Shown here: positions 11,620 to 22,819 of the stretch, in pieces | How positions within the stretch are numbered: the stretch's first letter is position 1 | Layout: each line of letters opens with the position of its first letter | Assembly (NCBI GenBank): GCA_009667805.1 | Contig: CM019063.1 | Coordinates: forward strand, 407,966,959 to 408,030,958 | Source of the DNA: Leptobrachium leishanense | Taxonomy: Eukaryota > Chordata > Amphibia > Anura > Megophryidae | Reading direction: 5' to 3' | Length of the DNA stretch: 64,000 nucleotides | Made by a program: the position numbers and the translations under genes | Notes under the pieces: model-generated | What the model was told of the DNA's origin: nothing | Databases searched by the model: none | Seen by the model: only the letters and a program-made list of their open reading frames with translations

Positions 11620-12121
11620 TCTTTCGACAGGTTTAAACAGACAAATCCCTTAGGTTTCAATGTTAAAAAAAATCCCAGTTTTTCTTAAAGATTTATTCAA
11701 CCGTTTATTCCTTTATTTGCAGCAAAAAGCCTCTATTTATTTTTTTAGGCATTTTTCAGGATTTTGTTCGAATTGTTTTTTGTTTAGTTTAAATGGCTTT
11801 TTTTGTTTTTTGTAACAGACCTTTTTATTATTCATAAGATCTCATATATTCTTACCATGCATTTTCATGCAGTAGTTTTTTTAAAAGTTGCACTTTTTTT
11901 TGTGTGTGTTTTTTATATCCCCTGCTCCTTTGGGTTATGGGATCGGCTTGGCGGTTTTGCGACGGTTTTAAAATGTGTTTTGGCGGGTTGATTCGCCGCA
12001 CTTTGGGGACCTTGCAGTGAATGCTGAATTCGCCGCACTTCGAGTTAAATTCACCAACCATGTAGTGAACGGGAGAGCACCAAAATGTTGGTGACATTTC
12101 AGTACTCTCTGAATAACCCTT
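11620..12121. mobile_element. Partial CAGGGTTATTC-family element
   Basis: It ends in ctctctgaataaccct, the family's right terminus, and carries a diverged form of the AT-rich module (near 11,660-11,745). The left terminus is missing. Short cgccgcactt repeats lie near 11,993 and 12,031. Confidence 0.45.
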
Positions 12122-12400
12122 ATAACCCCTGGAATCCTATCCCTGTACAGCAGTGAGTGACCCCTGCGCTCGCCTTGTATGCTGCCCTCTCCTGGTTATT
12201 GTAGTGCAGCATCAAGGTTTAGGAACATTTTGTTACAGGAAAGGTTCAGGCTACTCTTTGCAGCTTGTATTAGAGAGTAAATTTTCACAGTGAATTTTGT
12301 ATCTCCACGGGGGCATATTATCATTCCTTACAAAGATATGCAAATTAGGTTTTATAAGCTAATGATGCTTTTCAATGTATTACAGTGCAAAATCGAGATC
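12122..12400. other. No recognisable feature
   Basis: Short, apparently single-copy spacer. Confidence 0.4.
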
Positions 12401-12583
12401 AAGGGGGTTATTTAGAGAGAGGTGAAAACCAGGAGAACTGTCAGGAGAATGAACAATCTAGACCAAATAGCCAATTTGCTAAGTGAGATAAATGGGAGAA
12501 TTTTTCTGGTTTGGCTATTTTGACCTAGAATTTTCAGTTCTCCAGTCATTCTCCTGGTTTTCGCCTCTCTCTGAATAACCCTG
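12401..12583. mobile_element. Fold-back MITE (CAGGGTTATTC family)
   Basis: Near-palindromic 180-bp copy: GGGTTATTTAGAGAGAGGTG at the left and CACCTC-like/CTCTCTGAATAACCCTG at the right, with the ctggtttggctattttgacc inner arm. The flanks give no clear duplication. Confidence 0.75.
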
Positions 12584-12742
12584 TAAGTATCAATGTGATG
12601 TTAGAAAATGGTTAAAGTTCTGGAAAACTATGCTCTAGAAGATGCATGTGAACAACACAAAGTGAAATCAATAGAATCCAACAGAACATGCACAAACTAC
12701 TAGCCAATGTTTTTTTTGTTTTTACTAAATTGATAATATTAA

Positions 12743-13929
12743 CCACTTGGCTGCTAAGGACGCGCTCAGCGCGTCCTGCCAAGTGCTTCCCCTGTTCGAT
12801 GGACGCGCTGAGCGCGTCCATGCACAGGAGGCAGCAATCGGCCGGGATTCCGGCCGATTGCTGGCCCCCCCGGTGCGGGCTGACATCTTGGATGTCAGCC
12901 CAGCACTCCGGGACCCCGGTGAGACCAATAGATGTCATCGCGCTGGCGCAATGACATCTATTTCAGGCGCCCCCCCCGGGAGTGCGGAGGAGGTGCCTGA
13001 AAGGGAGGGGGGGTCTCTCCCTCCCGATCGCCGGGGGCCACGATTAAAGGCAGGCATCGTTTGGAAGGGCACAGCCTGCCCTTCCAAACGGTGCCTGGCT
13101 TTATCCCCTTGGGGGCCGGATCACGATTCGGCGCCGAAAAGCGCCAGATCGTGATCCTCTCCCAGAGCTGGCCGACATCTTGGATGTCGGCCAAGTTTCC
13201 GGGATCTCCCCCTGACGACTGGCATCATCGTGCATAGTGCGATGACGTCAGTTTTATAGTTAACCCCTAGCTGCCACCAATGGTGGAGATTAGGGTTCCA
13301 ATTAACCACCTATCTCCCGATCCGTGGCAGCTAGGGGTTAATGTTTGGTATCGTTGGATCGGCCAGAGCATGGCCTTTCCAGCGATACCATGACCATGTA
13401 AAAAGTAGTAAGAAAATAAATAAAATAAATATTTAAAAAATAATAATAATAAAATAAATAAAAAAGTTTTTTTTTGTTTTGTTAATGCAGCAATATTGTC
13501 CCCATTTCAATTATAATGTGAACAATGATGCTGCACTAACGATTTTTGTATGGGGTGCGTTTGTTAAAAATCGCGTAATTTTCCCCACAAAAAAATGTAA
13601 CGAGACCCAATTAAATTTTTTTTTAACAAGCGAAACCCGAAGAAAATATAACCGCAAATGTTTGCATATTAAAATCTGAAAAAAAAACACTTTACACGTT
13701 ATAAATTATTGAAAATTAAAATTTTATTGCATTTTTTGTTATAATATACAGGACATGACGTATACATATAATAATGATATATTATGAATATGCCGTGTCT
13801 GCCGGAAAGAACGATATATAATATGTCTGGGTCATATAATAAAATAAGGCTTCAAAACGCGGTTAAACATGATGAGCGAAACCAGCAAAAATGAGCTCAG
13901 CACACAGGTGTGAAAAAGCAGCAAAAGGG
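12743..13929. mobile_element. TTAA-type (piggyBac-like) MITE made of serial hairpins
   Basis: TTAA lies directly outside both ends (12,739-12,742 and 13,930-13,933), with imperfect inverted termini CCACTTGGCTGC and CCCTTTTGCTGC. The first 650 bp is a string of about eleven short inverted repeats. Examples: GGACGCGC/GCGCGTCC near 12,758; GCAATCGGCCGG/CCGGCCGATTGC at 12,834-12,861; CGTTTGGAAGGGCA/TGCCCTTCCAAACG near 13,057; and TAACCCCTAGCTGCCAC with its exact complement at 13,260-13,341. The rest is AT-rich. Related copies are at 36,200 and, split by a LINE, at 39,646. It has no transposase. Assignment to piggyBac rests on TTAA only; Kolobok is an alternative. Confidence 0.75.
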
Positions 13930-13933
13930 TTAA

Positions 13934-14374
13934 AAAGTCCCAATGTTGAAAAGAATCACAATTGGATTGTTTTAATGGGACATTTTAGAGGTTTTTGAGC
14001 TTTACCTATATTGATTCAGAATGTCTATAAAAGCTTTTTCCTAATTTAAATCCAATATTCCCTATCCAGTGTTGGCCTTTGAGATGTGCAAAAAAGGTAG
14101 CCATGGCAACAGGGTGCTTGACAATGGACACTGCTTGCTAATCGAATAGAGTGATGGCCTGTTAACAGCCTTACACTGAACCCCATGATCAGAAGTTGTC
14201 ATGGGAACAGATTCCCATGCCTCCTAATTGCAATGACATAGTATATAGTATATGATATAGTTTATAGTATAGCATCCAGCCTTGTGAGGGAACCATTGAG
14301 CATGCAAATGGATATGTGTTGAGCCTGGGATAACCTTTTACCAAAGAGACCCATGAACATAGGCGTGCACAGGA
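13934..14374. other. No recognisable gene
   Basis: AT-rich, nothing assignable. Confidence 0.4.
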
Positions 14375-14560
14375 GGTGTGCCTGGTGAAAGCTTCCATCT
14401 CATACACTCTACAGAAACTGCCCTCAAAGTTACCAATGATCTCCTAACCGCTATAAACAACAACCACTATTCTATTAAAATCTTGCATGACCTCATCACT
14501 TTGGCATTATCGACCACCCTCTACTTCTACAAACTCTCAGCTCTCTTGGTTTCTTCCAGG
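14375..14560 (+). pseudogene. L2/CR1-like LINE fragment, plus orientation
   Basis: It encodes STETALKVTNDLLTAINNN and a decayed HYSIKILHDL segment, matching the part of reverse transcriptase that precedes the first catalytic Asp in the intact copy ([34 protein letters not shown]). The catalytic motif itself is lost. It abuts a minus-strand fragment of the same LINE at about 14,560, so the two are head to tail in inverse orientation. Confidence 0.7.
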
Positions 14561-14694
14561 GTGTCAAGTAGGAAATTAGCAGACAGGAAGAGGGAGAGGC
14601 GGTTGAAAACCAAATTTTCCAAGAGTTTAGAAAAAAACGAAAGCAGGGATACAGGACGATAGTTGGATGGAGAGTTGGGTCAAGGGAGGTTTTC

Positions 14695-14864
14695 CTTAGT
14701 ATAGGAGTAACATGTGCATGTTTTAAAGGTGGATGGGAAGGAGCTGGTAGAGAGATAGGTTGAAGGTGTGTGTATGTGTGTGTGTGTGGATATTAGATGT
14801 GAGGGAATGTGGTCGAGCAGACAGGTAGTGAGATGTGAAGAGGACAGTAAGGGCCGAACTTCTT
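14695..14864. repeat. Target-side duplication, copy 1
   Basis: About 170 bp of LINE sequence, from ccttagtataggagtaac to gccgaacttctt, is repeated at 15,118-15,286 with only a GT-run length difference that I can see. The two copies flank the 253-bp insert. Confidence 0.85.
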
Positions 14865-15117
14865 GGTCAAAATAGCCGATTTGGAAAGTGAGATAAATGG
14901 GAGGATTTTTCTAGTTTGGCTATTTTGACCTAGAATTTTCCATTCTCCAGTCATTCTCCTGCATTTCACCTCTCTCTGATTAACCCTGTATGATTAAAAT
15001 GAAAGCAGCACAAGATAAGAGAAAATACAGAAAGGATACTCTTGTCAGGGCATGCCATGTGGTCTATTATGGCAAAGCATAATGTTCAAGCCGAGGAGAC
15101 ACCACCACTAACTAGAT
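14865..15117 (+). repeat. Templated insertion copied from 16,820-17,072
   Basis: These 253 bases match 16,820-17,072 with one visible difference (ctagttt here, ctggttt in the donor). The copy begins inside a fold-back MITE and runs about 125 bp into the neighbouring non-repeat DNA (gcaaagcataatgttcaagc and on). It is therefore a copy of that specific locus and not an independent MITE insertion. Confidence 0.9.
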
Positions 15118-15286
15118 CCTTAGTATAGGAGTAACATGTGCATGTTTTAAAGGTGGATGGGAAGGAGCTGGTAGAGAGATAGGTTGAAGGTGTGTGTATG
15201 TGTGTGTGTGGATATTAGATGTGAGGGAATGTGGTCGAGCAGACAGGTAGTGAGATGTGAAGAGGACAGTAAGGGCCGAACTTCTT
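15118..15286. repeat. Target-side duplication, copy 2
   Basis: Second copy of the LINE segment at 14,695-14,864; the LINE reading continues from here into cctcagtggctggg. Confidence 0.85.
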
Positions 15287-16343
15287 CCTCAGTGGCTGGG
15301 TGGAAGGGGCAGAGTGTGGCAGAGGGGGTACTTGGAGGTAAAGTGGGAGATTAATGGTTTGTGTCAGGATGTTGCTTCTGATAGTGAGCGTTTTGTTTAA
15401 GAAGTAATCTGCTAAATTCTGAGCGCTAAAGGCAGATGAGGGGAGAGGTGCGGGTGGGTAAAGGAGAGAGTTGAAAGTGGACCAGAGTCTTTTGGGGTTG
15501 AAGGAAAGAATGGATATGAGATGAGAAGAAGGGTTGTTTGACCAAGTGAAGGGCAGAGCTATATGATCGCAGAATAAAATTGAATGCAATCCGCTTTACA
15601 GCGGGATTTCTTCCAAGCACATCTGTAGTGTGTGAGCATCTTTGCAGGTAACACGTCTTAATTGTGTCACATGGCTGAAGCTGGCGGCATGGGTTATGGC
15701 AGAATTGAGGAGGAAGGAGTGAATCTAATGCAGAAATGAGAGTTGTGTTATAGTGGACAGTGGCAGCATTAGGGCAGGTAAAGTTTGAAGGAAATTGGAG
15801 ATTTGATGGGGATCCACAGCATTCAGATTCCTGCAAGTGCATGTGTGGGATGGAGCAGCAGTGAATTTAGGTAGTCCAGATAGGTTGAAGGAGAGAAGGT
15901 GCTGGTCAGAGGGACAGAGGGAACTCAGAAATTGAGTAGAGGTAGTAGAATACAAGAGTGACCTTCACGTTGTGTATGGAGAAGGGTGGATTCTGCAAAT
16001 CCAAAGAGGTTTGTAGGGGCAGATGGGTCATCAATGGGAATGAAGTCTCCAAGTATTAGGCTTGAAAGGTTCCTTTATAGAAAGCCAGGTAGCAAAGTTA
16101 TCGTACTGGTAGGTTGGTACACGTAGGCAATAGATGACTGTCACCCTGAGAGAAAGGGGAAAAACAGGCAAATGCAGTGTACTTCAAAGAAGGAGAAGGA
16201 GATGGGACTGAAGGGAAGTGCTGGTAGATACAGTTGGAAGAGCGCAAAATTCAGTTGTGGCTATCTTTTTGGCCAAAATGGGTTACCACAGCTGGAACTC
16301 CATGCTGAATAGGCCCGGGAATCTGTTTTTTTTTCTTAAAAAA

Positions 16344-16740
16344 AAAGAAAATTCCACAACATTCTATTTTTATAAGCTCTAGAAAAACAGGACATATTAT
16401 CTACATAAGGATAGAAGGCAAATAATAATGGCATGACAACAATGTCAGTTTACACGTTCCAAGCATGTTAGTGGTGGTCCATTAATCAACAGTAAAGCCT
16501 GTGGCTTCTTGGCTATTTCTATATTATAATATAGAAATAGTCCTTGTTGTCATGCCATTATTATTTGCCTTCTATCCTTATGTAGATAATATGTCCTGTT
16601 GTTCTAGAGCTTATAAAAATAGAATGTTGCGGAATTTTCTTTTACCTGACGAAGGGAGGATCACTCTCGAAAGCTTGTACTTTAAATGTAACGTTAGTCC
16701 AATAAAAAAGATATCACTACAGACTGCTATACTCGTGATT
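16344..16740. mobile_element. Inverted repeat with Penelope-like 3' motif
   Basis: About 100 bp at 16,350-16,445 (gaaaattcc...atggcatgacaaca) recurs in inverse orientation at 16,540-16,645. The right arm continues into CTGACGAAGGGAGGATCACT and CTCGAAAGCTTG, then a ccaataaaaaagatatcac end. CTGANGA...GAAA blocks of this kind occur in Penelope-like terminal repeats of fish and amphibians, which often have inverted copies. No protein is encoded. The class is inferred. Confidence 0.5.
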
Positions 16741-16758
16741 ATATTATAATAAATACAC

Positions 16759-16945
16759 TATATGGGTTATTCAGAGAGAGGTGAAAAGCAGGAGAATGGC
16801 TGGAGAATGGAAAATTCTAGGTCAAAATAGCCGATTTGGAAAGTGAGATAAATGGGAGGATTTTTCTGGTTTGGCTATTTTGACCTAGAATTTTCCATTC
16901 TCCAGTCATTCTCCTGCATTTCACCTCTCTCTGATTAACCCTGTA
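16759..16945. mobile_element. Fold-back MITE; donor of the templated copy
   Basis: GGGTTATTCAGAGAGAGG at the left and CTCTCTGATTAACCCTG at the right, with TAT flanking both. Its right two thirds plus the following 127 bp are the source of the insert at 14,865-15,117. Confidence 0.8.
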
Positions 16946-17072
16946 TGATTAAAATGAAAGCAGCACAAGATAAGAGAAAATACAGAAAGGATACTCTTGT
17001 CAGGGCATGCCATGTGGTCTATTATGGCAAAGCATAATGTTCAAGCCGAGGAGACACCACCACTAACTAGAT

Positions 17073-17423
17073 GCTGGGTGTATTTACCAGAGTGGTATGT
17101 TTTTCTGGGGATCGGTAGATTAGACACATTCCCATCTGGTCAAACTGTTACAGCACCTCAGCTGACATGCTTGAGGCGCTAAAACATTTGGGGTCACATT
17201 CTGGATCCCAATTCCAAATGTATTTCACTTACAATAAACAAATTTCCTTTGTATTGCTCCAGTATTACAGTAAATAGAGTATACTTGCTATCAGAGCACC
17301 AGCAAAGTGCCTTTCGAAGATTGAGCCTGATCATGGCACTAAAGAGGTTAACTGACAAATTGCCATTTTTTTTATTATGAATATTCCATTAAAGAGAATG
17401 CAAATGCAATGAATCCTAGTTGA
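17073..17423. other. No recognisable gene
   Basis: Nothing assignable. Confidence 0.4.
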
Positions 17424-17575
17424 ATTTAAGCAAGCATGGGATAGGCATAAGGCTATCCTAAACAAAAGATAAATCCAGGTAAAGTATCCATGTAATTGGG
17501 CAGACTAGATGGGCCGAAAGGTTCTTATCTGCCGACATTTTTCTATGTTTCTATGTTTCTATGTTTCTAGTTCAA
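17424..17575 (+). mobile_element. Retroelement 3' tail with TTTCTATG repeats
   Basis: The frame FKQAWDRHKAILNKR followed by a stop resembles the end of a LINE-like protein. After it comes gcagactagatgggccgaaa and then a (tatgtttc)n microsatellite end. This tail type is common in frog genomes; exact family unknown. Confidence 0.5.
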
Positions 17576-18025
17576 CTGAGCATGCTGGTGATACATACCC
17601 AAAACCAAACCTCTAATCTACTACATCAACTGTATATGACAAGTTCTTCATAAGCATATCTTGATCGTGTATATAATTTACCCATTTAATGTATTGCCGC
17701 CACAGCACATGCTGTCTGTTAAAGTTTCCATCTATTAAGTCAATTGAAAAGGGCAGCAGCTTCTTTAATAACAACACAGCCTTGCGTTCCTCTGAATTGA
17801 GGTTAGCCTCGTACTTCAGTCATTACCACAAGGCTACCTCTACTCGCTTCCTGTCAAAAAGAGATAAAAAGAAAACAGAAGTATTTTCCTCCTCTAACCT
17901 GCCCGGTCAGAAAATAAAATATTAATGTGTATGTCTGACAGGAATTTATGCTGGGTTACTAATGAAATGCTGTTTAGTGAAGTCTTTCTTTTTAATTACA
18001 ATTTATCTTGCTTCACTATCCACAG
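17576..18025 (+). other. Candidate intron end, no repeat seen
   Basis: Apparently single-copy. It ends in a pyrimidine-rich tract and CCACAG acceptor at 18,020-18,025. Confidence 0.4.
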
Positions 18026-18070
18026 GGATTGAAAGAACTTTAGCTGACCCGAAGCTTGAATTTGCTCTCG
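18026..18070 (+). CDS. Candidate 45-nt internal exon of an unidentified gene
   Basis: The segment is bounded by a good acceptor (cttgcttcactatccacAG) and a near-consensus donor (CTCG|GTAAGTGC). It is 45 nt, a multiple of 3, and enters and leaves in phase 1, so it could be skipped without changing frame. Joined to the candidate exon ending at 5,659, it makes an uninterrupted junction ...KETA-G-IERTLADPKLEFAL. I do not recognise the protein. No further exon was found downstream, so the next intron would extend through the rest of the window. The splice signals are clearly better than the average chance match, but this is still a prediction. Confidence 0.5.
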
Positions 18071-18920
18071 GTAAGTGCAAAAGAAAAGCTTATCCTTTTC
18101 CACTTTTTATGTTTACATTAACACAATAAAGAGTGATATAAAACATGAAAGTAACTTGTTGATAAAGGTTGGCGAATGCTTTAAATGTGATGTCACCAAT
18201 GCTGCTGATTTATAAACTACTGGGGGTTTTCGGAAAGTGCTGGGGATATTGCAAACAACAGCGACAATTACAAATGTTGCAGTGGCAACAAATGCCAGCA
18301 TTTCACAAATGTAAAATCCAAAGAGCGACAGGAGAATCTGCACTGTGAAGCTTTTCATGTCACTCTTAGGATTCCGTTTCGGAGCAAGCCGGTGTTTGTA
18401 GGTGGTGCAGCACCGGCGATTTGTGAGTAATCCATCATATTTAAATGCTGTATCAGAATTTATTTCATTTGACTGTAGACACAAAGTCCAAATACAGGTC
18501 AGGCACCTCTTATCTACCATTCTAATCAGTAAGAGTCTGGAAACCGGAAACTTAGAGGCTATCCTGGTTTTACTTATTCTGGATGAGGGGTGCTCTGTAT
18601 GGTCACTGCTGCTCAGGAACTCTGCTTCTGAGTGCTGCAGTCGACCGAAGCACTCGCCGGGAGCCTCTTAGCAACCCCACAATGTGACATGCTGTCCAAC
18701 ACATCACTGACTCAGAGCATAATGTCTATGAGGAAACGCTGCAGAGCGCTCCCAACGTGGTCACAATTCAAACTGGGAGCTACAGCAGTAAGGCGATTGT
18801 GGCTCTTCTTCTGAAACATCCGATTATTCATTCCGCTTTGGGTCCCGATTAGAGTGCTCTATCTGCATACATTTATCAAGTACATTTACATTTTATTTTG
18901 GATTTTTGAACCCCTTCTAT
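18071..18920. other. No recognisable gene
   Basis: Apparently single-copy. The 135-aa minus-strand frame at 18,113-18,520 has no family motif and I do not call it. Confidence 0.4.
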
Positions 18921-19085
18921 GCTTAGCTCTTTCACCCTGGGTGCTGAGCTCATTTTGACTGGTTTATGCTCATCACTTATAAACACTTGAAGACGTGTTT
19001 TATTATATGACCCAGTCAAATTATACATCATTATTTTCAGCAGACTCGAAAAATTCAAAATAAATAATTATTATGTGTGCATGAC
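18921..19085. mobile_element. TTAA-type MITE end fragment
   Basis: gggtgctgagctcattttga, tgctcatcac and a following attatatgaccc segment match the end of the hairpin-chain MITE family (compare 39,650-39,750). Termini are degraded. Confidence 0.45.
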
Positions 19086-19340
19086 ATATCCTGTCACAAT
19101 GCTATAGCAAAATGTAAAATAAAATTTCCATTTCCATTCAGATTTCAATCATTTACAGCTTGGATTTCTTTTCCCACATATTTATTCATAAAGGATTTTA
19201 CCAGGAAGGATACATTGAGATTTCTCTCTTTTTCAAGTATGTCCTGGGTTCAAGAACATTGAATTGTTACAGAAATACGAAATAGTAAAATGCAAGATAT
19301 TAACACAAAAACAAATATACAAATTAACAGAAAATAAATA

Positions 19341-20964
<1,624 letters not shown>

Positions 20965-21200
20965 TATGTAGGAAATAAAGTGTTACATGTTTACAGGTGC
21001 ATTCCGTATTGAGGTATGTTAATAGGGAACTCTTAAGTGACTTTAGACTGGGGGAAGATTTGATGGCGTCTTGGAGGTTATTCCATATTTGCGGTGCTCT
21101 GTAGGAAAATGAGGATCGAGCCACTTTCTTTTTGTATTGCGGTTTTGCAAGTAAGGTGCAGGTCCTGGATCTGAGGTTATAGGATATATTTTATCATCCA

Positions 21201-21629
21201 AACCTTTGTGGTTATTTATTCTATTGGGAACTCTTGTTTAAAATAATAATAGTAGAAATGGGAACCGGTATCTGCATTTTTCTTAGAAAATACCGAATTT
21301 TAACTAAAACTGAAATCAAATATATTTTTCGCTTGTCTTATGGTGCATTGTTTTATGAATAATACAACTATGTATGGAACAATGACCTTGCTCCCAGTGT
21401 AGGAAATGACGAGAAGGTGAATAATGACAGTGGTATTGCTCATTTTATACGTGGCAAATGGACAATGCCATTGCTTTGGAACAGAAATAAATAAATAAAT
21501 CTCTTGTGTTTCTGGTTTGGTATCATTAGAAAGGCCAGACTCAGACCTGTCCAATGACACCTAACTTGACTTTGTTGGGTGTAAATAATTGAAATGTTCT
21601 CCTCGCAGTGGTGGGATGACTTGGGTATA
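21201..21629. other. No recognisable gene
   Basis: AT-rich; nothing assignable. Confidence 0.4.
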
Positions 21630-22083
21630 AGGCTAATGTCAGATGAACGCAGTTTGAGCACACTGTGCATCAGTACGATGGAAGATACTGTAGACACCAT
21701 ACGATCCGTTTTTTTTCTTGACGGATGTAGAAAAAAAAGGGAATTATGGGTAATAAAATTAATATGAAAAATGATACAAATTGGAAAATTATATGAAAGG
21801 CCATTTTGTGTGTCAAAGTGCTGGACGTCGCAAATGCGCTCCATCTGACATCTCCTCATCACTCACACAGAACGCTACACGGACATGGCTCACTCTGCGC
21901 CTCCATCTAGCAGTTTTACGTTCTTGCCTAACTTGCGTCTGTTTGTCACGTGTGTTGTGCGTGCGCAGTTCGGTGCGCACGTACTTCGTGTGTGGGTCTC
22001 TATTGCTCATGATTCTATTCTACGACAGACGTTAAACTGTGCGGCAACACGTACGTGATCCCTGCGTTCGTCTGATGCTGGCC
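21630..22083. mobile_element. Harbinger-like MITE, subfamily B
   Basis: It begins GGCTAATGTCAGATGAACGC after TAA and ends GCGTTCGTCTGATGCTGGCC before TGA. The interior resembles the copies at 11,170 and 54,555. The termini are more diverged than in those copies. No protein. Confidence 0.7.
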
Positions 22084-22270
22084 TGAATAGATTAACCATG
22101 ACTTTTCCAAAGTGAAGTTTTACTGCCACCGAATTGCACCGTATTTCGCTAACAATTTGCCAATATTTAACAAATTGCCAACTTTTTGAATAGATGAATG
22201 ACCACAGAATTGCACCGTATGGGGAAAGCCACCGTTCAGTGCAATTCGGTGATCTCTGAATTCTTTAAGA
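22084..22270. mobile_element. Remnant of an 'accgaatt' TIR-family element
   Basis: ccaccgaattgcaccgtat and gtgcaattcggtgatctctg resemble 10,930-11,110. Ends unresolved. Confidence 0.4.
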
Positions 22271-22819
22271 GTTCCAAAGTACCTCTGGCGCTTCTGTAAA
22301 CAATGCTCCCTCTACCTTTGTGCCCTCGCCCTCCTTAGCACCCATGCTTGCACTATACATGGCCTCTGTGCATGTTGGAGAAGTGTGAATGCCTGCCTCC
22401 TGCCAAGAGATTATGAACAAAGGTTGAAAAGCCACTTCTCAAGGACAATGGACATAAGTGGGCACCTATCTTGAAACTGTTTGTATTTTAGGAGTTAGTT
22501 TGTGTTAGCAAGAACAATAATTCTACATTGTATATCTATCTGTTTGCTCCATGATTAATCTGATAATAATGCATTTTTGCCATCACCTCCACACATGTGG
22601 GAAGTGAGAAGGTGAGTTAGTGCTGCATCAGTTCATTTTATAATTGAAAAGTGAACAATAGTGCTGCATTAAAAAAATGAAATTAATTATTTTTACAAAT
22701 AACCTCTCCAACAATACCAGGCATAGCCCTCTAGTAATTATGGTTCAGGAGAGAGCATGGCTAGGTGCTGGATGAGAGAGGTCACATGTTCGATCAGCTC
22801 CTGCTACTTTCCCTTGCAT
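22271..22819. other. No recognisable gene
   Basis: Nothing assignable. Confidence 0.4.

Larger units (their letters stand above)
14561..16230 (-). pseudogene. L2/CR1-like LINE, internal fragment, minus orientation
   Basis: The minus strand reads from the endonuclease part (about 16,230) to the start of reverse transcriptase (about 14,561). Recognisable are [15 protein letters not shown] codons near 15,890, the [15 protein letters not shown] segment near 15,390 and the palm/fingers start near 14,600. Several frames are needed, so it is broken. It is interrupted at 14,865-15,117 by a templated insertion with a duplication of the flanking LINE sequence. Neither a LINE start nor the 3' tail is present. 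Confidence 0.75.

Noticed and set aside
12612..13309. Several 60-135-codon frames on both strands, GC-rich
   Set aside because: They lie in the hairpin-chain MITE and result from its palindromes.
18113..18520. 135-codon minus-strand frame with a hydrophobic stretch
   Set aside because: No family motif, no splice sites defining an exon, and it begins and ends in ordinary single-copy sequence.
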